Shown piece by piece: positions 58,452 to 64,000 of a DNA stretch of 64,000 bases. Each line of letters begins with the position of its first letter. The first letter of the stretch is position 1. The stretch is from JADJOM01 sp963817435 (GTDB lineage: Bacteria > Gemmatimonadota > Gemmatimonadetes > Gemmatimonadales > GWC2-71-9): contig CAWFNY010000003.1 of the NCBI GenBank assembly GCA_963817435.1, positions 682,001 to 746,000 of the forward strand. The letters run 5' to 3'. The notes beneath the pieces were generated by a model, which had not been told where the DNA came from, did not search any database, and saw only the letters and a list, made by a program, of their open reading frames with translations. The translations under genes were made by a program, and so were the position numbers.

Positions 58452-58985
58452 TCAGTGGTGGTCTAGGGCCGAGGTGGTGATGCGCCCGATCTCATTCAGA
58501 GCGGTAATCCTGTGCGATGGGACAAACACCCAATGCTCCGTTGGGCGCTCAGAGTCCCTGGAGAGCGTCACGAGTCGAGGGTGTCATGTAACCCAATGAA
58601 CCTTGACCTCGATAGGGGTCAACGGGTGCGAGTGATGACCTAGGACGTTCGAAACGTCACGTAATTGTGCAACAAGAGTGTCGCCACCTGCAAGTGGGTC
58701 ACCATTCAGCATGACAGTCGATGCTCTCCCGGTAGATGCGAAAGAAAGGCGACCACTTCGCGGCGCGCGGCCGAAACCGCGTCTCCCGCAGATACGAGGC
58801 CACAAGCAAGGGTAACGCGAAGAACGCTGTGCTCGTGGTTGGAAAGGGGCGGCGGTGTGCGGTAAAGGACTCGGCCGAGCGGGCCTGGAATACCGAACCA
58901 TGTTGATCGCAAAGAATGGCAGTGCCACGACGGCAATCAGCGCCGCAGCGTAGAAGGTGATGTCCAAGATGGCAAAAAGGGTCAT
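58452..58985 (-). pseudogene. Small membrane-anchored protein gene with premature stop
   Basis: ATG at 58983-58985 reads MTLFAILDITFYAAALIAVVALPFFAIN (membrane helix), and the frame continues to ...IEVKVHWVT and a TGA at 58584-58586. Beyond it, in the same frame, is HPRLVTLSRDSERPTEHWVFVPSHRITAL...TTSALDHH and a second TGA 10 bases from the attC core, where cassette genes normally stop. One substitution in the first TGA would give a 177-residue protein. The middle (58700-58880) reads better in another frame (PPPLSNHEHSVLRVTLACG), so there may also be frameshifts. Confidence 0.5.
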
Positions 58986-58990
58986 TGGCT

Positions 58991-59088
58991 GCCTAACGTC
59001 TGCGCATAAGCTGCGAAGCGCGGCTCATGGTTCTCAGAAGATACGGTGATGGCCGCCGCGCTTCGACAGCTTCATGCGCCGGTTAGGC
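58991..59088 (-). repeat. attC, class A, variant loop (98 bp)
   Basis: Cores GCCTAAC and GTTAGGC; loop GGTTCTCAGAAGATACGGTGA resembles that of the site at 44356. It ends the 59107 cassette. Confidence 0.93.
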
Positions 59089-59106
59089 CCCACGGCATGC
59101 CGGGCG

Positions 59107-59532
59107 CTAACGAAGCATAAAGAACATTATCTGCCGCACCTGGTCAGGCAGTGCGTCGCGACACGCTGAAGCAGAATCGAGGGCCTCGAGCCAACTAGGC
59201 GCCAAGTGGCGAATAGTCCCATAGTGATGCAAGGCGCCGCGGAGATCTTGGTTTGCTGGCCCGATCGCGTCCTCAGCCAAAGCGAAGACTGTTGCGAGGT
59301 CGGGGGCGCGGCGGCCGAAGTCCTGTTCGAACTCCTCTTGCCCTTCATCTGTGCGCTTGGCCGCCACGGCGCCGAGTAGCGCCTGAATCCGTGTGAGTAG
59401 ATACAGTGCCTGCTCGCGGGAGGCACCGAGGCGCGTTGCGAAGGCCCCGGAGGGTATGGCAACGCCATTGCAAACCTCGTTCAAGGCGTTGTTAATGAGC
59501 AGCAGGTCGGCTTCCGAGAGCTGGGCGAGCAT
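59107..59532 (-). CDS. Helical cytoplasmic protein of unknown function
   Basis: 141 aa with no signal or membrane helix. LSEADLLLINNALNEVCNGVAIPSGAFATRLGASREQALYLLTRIQALL is reminiscent of a helical DNA-binding-like start; the C-terminal half (FALAEDAIGPANQDLRGALHHYGTIRHL) is also helical. No family recognised. Single-gene cassette. Confidence 0.6.
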   Translation of the reverse strand: MLAQLSEADLLLINNALNEVCNGVAIPSGAFATRLGASREQALYLLTRIQALLGAVAAKRTDEGQEEFEQDFGRRAPDLATVFALAEDAIGPANQDLRGALHHYGTIRHLAPSWLEALDSASACRDALPDQVRQIMFFMLR

Positions 59533-59581
59533 GAGATCTGTCGTTGAAGGGCTGGGTAAGAGACCACCTTCGGCCGTGTGG

Positions 59582-59679
59582 GCCTAACGTCTGCGCATAA
59601 GCTGCGAAGCGCGACTCACGGGCGCCAGTGGTTACTGGGAAGCTGGCGGCGCTTCGACAGCTTCATGCGCCGGTTAGGT
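59582..59679 (-). repeat. attC, class A (98 bp)
   Basis: Cores GCCTAAC and GTTAGGT; arms GCGAAGCGCGAC / GGCGGCGCTTCGACAGC. It ends the 59698 cassette. Confidence 0.93.
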
Positions 59680-59697
59680 GGCGCCAAGAGGGCAGGC

Positions 59698-60183
59698 CTA
59701 GGCATGGGCAAGGGGCCGGATAACAACCTTGAGCTGGTCCGCAAAGTGCTGCCGCCCGAATGTTACTCCCAGGCGATAGACCGCGCACAGCACGGCGCTG
59801 GCGGAAATCACGAGGGCCCAAGCGGCTGGGGTGGTTGGGAAGTTGTGGGTGTCGAGCCGCAACCAACCATAAAGGGGGAGAATGGTCAGAACTCCACCTT
59901 GGAAGCGAGAGAACCATGATTCGCGAATGCGAAAGGAGACTTGTGAGCCAGGAGCGTGGGTCAGGTCACTGACGCTCCCTTCTGCGTGGAAATAGGATAC
60001 TGGAAACGGAGTGAGGTATAGAACAAAACTGCTCGGCCGTAGTTCGATACGGCACGCCTTTACACCAGCCGCCAGCGCCTCAGGCGGTAGCTTCGACGAA
60101 CGCCAGTCACGACCGAAGGCAACGATCCGGTCTTGAAGCGACTGAGCAGAGAGGTCAGAAACTATCGTGAGCGGCTCCGGCAT
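59698..60183 (-). CDS. Protein with two C-terminal hydrophobic segments, unknown
   Basis: 161 aa from MPEPLTIVSDLSAQ. A soluble N-terminal part (GVKACRIELRPSSFVLYLTPFPVSYFHAEGSVSDL) is followed by hydrophobic stretches (FQGGVLTILPLYGWLRL; AAWALVISASAVLCAVYRLGV). No signal peptide. Family not recognised. Single-gene cassette. Confidence 0.55.
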   Translation of the reverse strand: MPEPLTIVSDLSAQSLQDRIVAFGRDWRSSKLPPEALAAGVKACRIELRPSSFVLYLTPFPVSYFHAEGSVSDLTHAPGSQVSFRIRESWFSRFQGGVLTILPLYGWLRLDTHNFPTTPAAWALVISASAVLCAVYRLGVTFGRQHFADQLKVVIRPLAHA

Positions 60184-60205
60184 GGGATCTAGGTAAGGGG
60201 GCGCC

Positions 60206-60304
60206 ACCTAACGTCTGCGCATAAGCTGCAAAGCGCGGCTCGACCGCGCCAGTCGTTGAACCGATCGGTGGCCGCGCTTTGACAGCTTCATGCGCCAGTT
60301 AGGT
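60206..60304 (-). repeat. attC, class A (99 bp)
   Basis: Cores ACCTAAC and GTTAGGT; CAAAGCGCGG pairs with CCGCGCTTTG. It ends the 60299 cassette. Confidence 0.93.
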
Positions 60305-61045
60305 TGCACCGATGATCTGAAGCTGGGCAACTCCGCCCCGAAGTGCGTCGAAAAGGATTACCCGGTCAAACTCGGAAACAAATGAATGCGCTGCGACGGT
60401 ATCGGGCAACGCGAAGGCAGCGGAGAGCTGCCCGCTATCTGAGACCAGAAGCAGCCAGAGTGTGCGCGCCTTCGCGCGGTACGTTTGCACAAGCGCGTTC
60501 TTCCTGTCGATCGCCGCTTGGAGGAGGGCAATACTCAGATCCTGCCTCCAGCCGAACTCCGGGCACGCCCAGAACGTCTCGCCCGTATCCTGGAAGTAGT
60601 AGACCCGAAGTTCATGGACTGGCTTGGCGCTTTCCTCCTCGAGCAGTCCGATTCCGCCTGCTAGAACCTGGCTATCGCCGACGGTGAGATGAAGAGAGGA
60701 GACCGTCTGGGCCAGGAAGCGGGCGAGTTTGTCGATCGCTCCGGGCCCGGGGTGCCAATTGGGGTCAATGGAGAGCGAGATCGCAAGAGGCCGTGGATCA
60801 AGCCTAGAGAACAGGCTTTCGGCGCTTCGCAGTAGTGCTTGACGAGCCTTTGATAGAGCGATCGGCGCAGGACCCTCGCTGTCGTGCGGGTGGAAGAGCT
60901 GCGTCACTTCTATGCCTAGATAGCCATCGCTCGTGCGGATGCGAAAATCAGGTGCCTCAATGTGCTCTATCTCTCCAATCGGAAAGCTCCGATAGACACG
61001 GCGAAACCGCTCTAGCTGGCGCCGCTCAGCTTCTCGATCGGGCAT
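60299..61045 (-). CDS. PD-(D/E)XK-nuclease-like protein
   Basis: 248 aa. EHIEAPDFRIRTSDGYLGIEVTQLFHP gives a PD...(x9)...GIEVT arrangement like the PD-(D/E)XK active site (Asp, then ExT in place of ExK). The helical middle and the C-terminal VSEFDRVILFDALRGGVAQL (SxFDRVxLFD) resemble a group of stand-alone endonuclease-like proteins of unknown role. Lys of the motif is not evident, so catalysis is uncertain. Possible defence gene. Single-gene cassette. Confidence 0.5.
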   Translation of the reverse strand: MPDREAERRQLERFRRVYRSFPIGEIEHIEAPDFRIRTSDGYLGIEVTQLFHPHDSEGPAPIALSKARQALLRSAESLFSRLDPRPLAISLSIDPNWHPGPGAIDKLARFLAQTVSSLHLTVGDSQVLAGGIGLLEEESAKPVHELRVYYFQDTGETFWACPEFGWRQDLSIALLQAAIDRKNALVQTYRAKARTLWLLLVSDSGQLSAAFALPDTVAAHSFVSEFDRVILFDALRGGVAQLQIIGAT

Positions 61046-61070
61046 GCGTCACGCTTTCATTGCGCGTGCA

Positions 61071-61168
61071 ACCTAACGTCTGCGCATAAGCTGCGAAGCG
61101 CGGCTCACGGGCGCCAGTAGTCGCGAGAAAGCTGGCCGCGCTTCGGCAGCTTCATGCGCCTGTTAGCC
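61071..61168 (-). repeat. attC, class A (98 bp)
   Basis: Cores ACCTAAC and GTTAGCC; GCC is matched by GGCTAAC at 61639. It ends the 61176 cassette. Confidence 0.93.
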
Positions 61169-61175
61169 GGCGCTG

Positions 61176-61613
61176 TCATACGTCGCGCAGGTAGTTGGAA
61201 AGCGTAGAGGGCAGCACGTCACTGACGGAGAACAGCATGGACAAGCCGAAACCAGCTGCATACCCGAGGCCGCCTGCAATCGCACGGAAGATGGCACTGG
61301 GCGGCGATGCGCGGCGGGCCAGAACAATCGCGATTCCGCCTGCAGTGAAGATAGGCAAGATGAAGCTGAGCGCGAAGTAGTTGTAGAACGCGACCCCAAA
61401 AACGGGGGCGTCGGGTCCGAGGTCGCCGAGTAGAAGATCTCCTACCAGCCAGAACGGTAGAAGCACCGCCATCAGGAGGCCTACAAGCAGGACGATGAGC
61501 CGCCCTCGCAAGTGGATCGGTAACGCGGCAAGGCCGACGAGCGCGATAAAGAACATGAGGTGGAGACCGAGGATAATGCTAGTGGGGAGTTCGAGGCCCA
61601 CATTCTCGGGCAT
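61176..61613 (-). CDS. Four-TM membrane protein
   Basis: 145 aa: helices LGLHLMFFIALVGLAALPI, RLIVLLVGLLMAVLLPFWLVGDLLL, FALSFILPIFTAGGIAIVLA and IAGGLGYAAGFGLSMLF. Family not recognised. Single-gene cassette. Confidence 0.6.
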   Translation of the reverse strand: MPENVGLELPTSIILGLHLMFFIALVGLAALPIHLRGRLIVLLVGLLMAVLLPFWLVGDLLLGDLGPDAPVFGVAFYNYFALSFILPIFTAGGIAIVLARRASPPSAIFRAIAGGLGYAAGFGLSMLFSVSDVLPSTLSNYLRDV

Positions 61614-61638
61614 CTGGGATTCTCCTTCCGAGCAAGCC

Positions 61639-61764
61639 GGCTAACGACCGCGCATCACCTGCGGGGCCGCGGCGAGTGTGGAGAACTTACCCGGCGCCGT
61701 CCGGCCGGGCTAGGCCTGAGCAAAGCGACGGCCGCGCCCCGACTGGTGCATGCGCTGGTTAGAC
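61639..61764 (-). repeat. attC, class B (126 bp), attached to the duplicated cassette (copy 2)
   Basis: Cores GGCTAAC and GTTAGAC. As read it equals 45046-45171 from the CTAAC onward; only the second core base differs, as expected if that end was supplied by the neighbouring cassette. Confidence 0.95.
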
Positions 61765-61840
61765 CGCAGTCGGGATGCGCCGTCTATCTACGAGTGGGAT
61801 GACCCGGCCACCGCGCTCAGTGCCAACCTCAAGAAAGTGT

Positions 61841-61878
61841 TTGAACTGGGGCTGCCCAATTGATTTAGACGGTAGTCT
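61841..61878 (+). promoter_or_regulatory. Candidate promoter and operator of the sdpRI-like operon (copy 2)
   Basis: Same TTGAAC-17-TTTAGA and AGAC-GGTA-GTCT arrangement as at 45248; the operator candidate is 61867-61878. Confidence 0.45.
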
Positions 61879-61893
61879 CAGTATCTTAGCGTC

Positions 61894-62187
61894 ATGGACA
61901 AGCTCTACAAGGCGCTGGCGGACCCGACAAGACGGCAGATTCTATCGCTTCTGAGGGAGAAGGACCGCACCGCGGGCGACATTGCCGCGGAGTTCCCGAT
62001 GGCATGGGCGTCCGTCTCGCACCACCTGGGCACCCTCAAGGAGGCCGGATTGGTCCTGGCGGTCCGCGAGGGGCAGTTCATCCGGTATTCCCTCAATACC
62101 ACGGTGTTCCAGGAGCTGATCCAGCAACTGATCGGTTTGACTCAACGCAAGAACGGGCGAAAGCAGAAGGAGACAGATCATGCGTAA
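61894..62187 (+). CDS. ArsR-family repressor, SdpR-like (copy 2)
   Basis: 97 aa, translation identical to the gene at 45301. Two operons with the same operator and repressor must cross-regulate, so the second copy raises dosage rather than adding new control. Antisense to the array. Confidence 0.9.
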   Translation: MDKLYKALADPTRRQILSLLREKDRTAGDIAAEFPMAWASVSHHLGTLKEAGLVLAVREGQFIRYSLNTTVFQELIQQLIGLTQRKNGRKQKETDHA

Positions 62188-62848
62188 GTTGATTCCGGGA
62201 CTGGTGGTGTTGGCCGCGGCGGCCGGATTCTCGATATGGGCCTACCCGCAGCTTCCGGCCCAGGTGGCGACCCATTTCGATCTCGATGGCGACCCGAATG
62301 GCTGGTCATCGCGCCTGGTGGCCTCGATTCTGGCCCCGGCCCTCGGGCTCGTGCTGGTGAGTGTTTTCGCCGTGCTGCCGCGCATCGATCCGCGACGGGC
62401 GAACTACCCCCTGTTCAGTCCGACCTATTGGACCATCGTCAACGCGGTGCTGGTGCTCCTGGCCGGCGTCCACGTCGTCGTACTCGGCAAGTCGCTGGGG
62501 TGGGTGGTGGACATGGGCAAGGTAGCCGGTCTTGGGATCGGCGGGCTCTTCATCCTGCTGGGCAATCTGATGACTCGGATCCGGCCGAACTGGTTCATGG
62601 GAATTCGTACTCCCTGGACGCTCAGCAGCGATACCGTCTGGCGGAAGACCCATCGCTTCGGCGGAGTGTCGTTTGCGATCGCCGGGGTCTGCATGACCGC
62701 GACGGCACTAGTCGCCTCACCCTGGCTGCGGGCTGGCGCCATCGGCATGGCGGGCGCGGCGGCGCTCGGCTCGGTGGTCTATTCATACGTGATCTGGAAG
62801 CGGGAGCAGAACGGGGCTGCCGCGAATGGGATGCACGCGAAGTCTTAG
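62180..62848 (+). CDS. SdpI-like membrane immunity protein (copy 2)
   Basis: 222 aa, translation identical to the gene at 45587, overlapping its repressor gene by 8 bases. The lack of any difference between copies implies a recent duplication or ongoing conversion. Confidence 0.92.
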   Translation: MRKLIPGLVVLAAAAGFSIWAYPQLPAQVATHFDLDGDPNGWSSRLVASILAPALGLVLVSVFAVLPRIDPRRANYPLFSPTYWTIVNAVLVLLAGVHVVVLGKSLGWVVDMGKVAGLGIGGLFILLGNLMTRIRPNWFMGIRTPWTLSSDTVWRKTHRFGGVSFAIAGVCMTATALVASPWLRAGAIGMAGAAALGSVVYSYVIWKREQNGAAANGMHAKS

Positions 62849-62908
62849 GAGATTCGGCGGGGGACGAAGCGGGGGCTTGGAGGACTAGCAACAACGGGAA
62901 CGGATGCG

Positions 62909-63006
62909 GTCTAACGTCTGCGCATAAGCTGCAAAGCGCGGTTCACTTTCGCCAGTTGTTACGATGGAGCCGGCCGCGCTTTGGCAGCTTCATGCGCCGG
63001 TTAGGA
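62909..63006 (-). repeat. attC, class A (98 bp)
   Basis: Cores GTCTAAC and GTTAGGA; CAAAGCGCGG / CCGCGCTTTG arms. The right core does not match the next left core (GCCTAAC at 63182). It ends the second ORF-less cassette. Confidence 0.93.
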
Positions 63007-63181
63007 GGCGCCGCTGCCGGCTCTCGCCCGGAATGGCCGGCGGGCGCAGGGAGGGTCCCCAACGGCCCGGGCGGAGGATGCCGACGACCGGGCCGGACCT
63101 TCCGCGGGCGAGCGTCCTGCCCGATCGACCAAGCCACCCCAAAGCCTTATCGCGATCTCCCCCAAACGGCTTCTGAGCGCC
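63007..63181. ncRNA. ORF-less cassette with conserved hairpin (relative of 55584-55756)
   Basis: 175 bases without a supported ORF. Hairpin 63050-63103 repeats the block of the other cassette: GGAGGGTCC/GGACCTTCC and GGCCCGG/CCGGGCC with the same loop. Outside the hairpin the two cassettes share AAAGCCTTA and the flank GAGCGT but otherwise drift. Strand and function unknown. Confidence 0.5.
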
Positions 63182-63279
63182 GCCTAACGTCTGCGCATAA
63201 GCTGCGAAGCGCGGCTCATCTTCGCCAGTAGCTACGGTGAAGCTGGCCGCGCTTCGGCAGCTTCATGCGCCTGTTAGAC
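63182..63279 (-). repeat. attC, class A (98 bp)
   Basis: Cores GCCTAAC and GTTAGAC. It ends the 63274 cassette. Confidence 0.93.
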
Positions 63280-63543
63280 AGCACCGTGAGAGTGGTCGCG
63301 GGTGATGGGTGGCAGAACGATCCGCCAAATCACGAAGGCGGACACCGGAAGCCAGGCGACGAAGTAAAGCCACACGGGCCAATTGTGGTGCTCAAAGAAA
63401 ACGCTCACCACGGAGTAGGTAGGCAGTCTGCGCGCCTCGAGGTTGGCAACGTCGGCCCAGAGACTGATTCCGAGGAGCACAACAGGCCACGCGAGCCCCG
63501 CGAGGAGAACTTTCCTGAGTGACCAGGCAAGCGGGAAGCGCAT
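63274..63543 (-). CDS. Small two-TM membrane protein
   Basis: 89 aa: helices LLAGLAWPVVLLGISLWADV and WPVWLYFVAWLPVSAFVIWRIVL, separated by a ~30-residue loop. Family not recognised. Its stop lies in the attC right core. Single-gene cassette. Confidence 0.6.
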   Translation of the reverse strand: MRFPLAWSLRKVLLAGLAWPVVLLGISLWADVANLEARRLPTYSVVSVFFEHHNWPVWLYFVAWLPVSAFVIWRIVLPPITRDHSHGAV

Positions 63544-63560
63544 CGAAAGCCTCCAGTGCT

Positions 63561-63658
63561 GTCTAACGTCTGCGCATAAGCTGCGAAGCGCGGCTCACGT
63601 GCGCCAGTAGTCTCGGGGAAGCCGGCCGCGCTTCGACAGCTTCATGCGCCGGTTAGCT
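63561..63658 (-). repeat. attC, class A (98 bp), rightmost
   Basis: Cores GTCTAAC and GTTAGCT. It ends the HExxH cassette that runs off the window. Confidence 0.93.
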
Positions 63659-64000
63659 GGCTGCCAGGTGACGGCGTCGAGACATCAGGTACTTCACCGC
63701 CCGCGGATGGAGGTAGCCCATCCTATGCCTGAGTACAAGTGGGCCATACCCGGCGAGGATGATGAGCGCATCGGTGAGGTGCTCGTCCCCGCCGGGCAGC
63801 CCGTCGCGGTATAGGACACAGTGGGCCAATTCGTGGGCGACGACAACGGCTACGGGTTCATCTCGATTCTGAAGGGAGCGCAGGACTCGAATGCGCCAAA
63901 CACCATCACCGGAAGATACATGACGCACCGTCCCTTGCTCGCCAACGAGTTCCAATTGCCATCTGTCGGTCCCCGCCCTCGCATCACCTCCGGCAAACCC
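63653..64000 (-). CDS. HExxH metallopeptidase-like protein (5' end outside window)
   Basis: At least 115 residues; the frame stays open to the right edge (GDARAGTDRWQLELVGEQG upstream of the TTG at 63955). AVVVAHELAHCVLYRDGLPGGDEHLTDALIIL supplies a zinc HELAH helix and a downstream DEHLTD that may hold the third ligand. The family may be SprT/M48-like, but the fragment is too short to say. First visible cassette of the array. Confidence 0.6.
   Translation of the reverse strand, partial: GFAGGDARAGTDRWQLELVGEQGTVRHVSSGDGVWRIRVLRSLQNRDEPVAVVVAHELAHCVLYRDGLPGGDEHLTDALIILAGYGPLVLRHRMGYLHPRAVKYLMSRRRHLAAS

Larger units (their letters stand above)
27451..64000 (-). mobile_element. Distal part of a large chromosomal integron cassette array
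   Basis: About 36.5 kb in which short genes alternate with imperfect palindromes bounded by RYYYAAC and GTTRRRY boxes. I count 39 complete attC sites (29276 to 63658) and 4 damaged ones. Most cassette genes are on the minus strand with their attC at their left. The duplicated cassette at 45046 and 61639 includes its left attC but not its right one, fixing the reading direction as right to left. No integrase or attI is present, so they should lie beyond 64,000. attC sites decay towards the left, next to tRNA-Cys. Confidence 0.95.

Noticed and set aside
62236..63231. 331-codon + frame running through the second sdpI-like gene and two attC sites
   Set aside because: It is an alternative frame; the peptide LTSAHKLRSAA that recurs at ends of many + frames is simply translated attC sequence.
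29276..63658. Regularly spaced repeats resembling a CRISPR array
   Set aside because: The repeats are 91-130 bp imperfect palindromes bounded by RYYYAAC/GTTRRRY with gene-sized, unequal spacers, which is attC structure; no cas gene is present.

Overview
The window is high-GC chromosomal DNA from a didermic (outer-membrane) bacterium: it encodes a POTRA/barrel outer-membrane protein, a TonB-like domain, and many lipoproteins and Sec-exported proteins. The gene content fits a Gemmatimonadota-like or similar soil bacterium, but no marker here proves the taxon.

Positions 1-25,750 are ordinary chromosome. They hold a response regulator cut by the left edge, an MqnA/MqnD-family protein, glutamine synthetase, a DinB-like protein overlapping an alpha/beta hydrolase, and a GT39-type membrane glycosyltransferase. 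Next is a surface-glycoconjugate region (7.5-18.5 kb) with two nucleotidyltransferases, two CDP-alcohol phosphotransferases, an AEP-transaminase-like enzyme, four glycosyltransferases and a flippase. Together these look like a pathway that activates inositol phosphate and/or 2-aminoethylphosphonate with CTP and attaches it to a lipid or glycan. An outer-membrane barrel protein, a ferric-reductase/Rieske fusion with two tiny membrane partners, a split PAS + chemoreceptor pair (the PAS gene frameshifted), an LTxxQ periplasmic protein and tRNA-Cys follow.

From about 26 kb to the right edge the window is the distal part of a very large chromosomal integron cassette array. I count 39 complete attC sites and 4 broken ones. 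Nearly every cassette gene lies on the minus strand with its attC on its left, so the array reads right to left and intI/attI must lie beyond position 64,000. A cassette duplicated exactly (45,046 and 61,639) gives the same polarity without relying on ORFs. Cassettes carry four toxin-antitoxin modules, an SdpR/SdpI-type immunity operon on the opposite strand, hydrolases, a MOSC protein, a VOC protein, an M48 protease, a cupin, a PD-(D/E)XK-like protein, a HEPN-like protein, many small exported or membrane proteins, and two related ORF-less cassettes with a conserved strong hairpin. Two identical full IS30-family copies, one IS30 remnant and one IS110-family element sit at or inside attC sites.

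No pathway runs through the array; each cassette is an independent unit. All calls come from reading the sequence and recalled family motifs; no database search was made.
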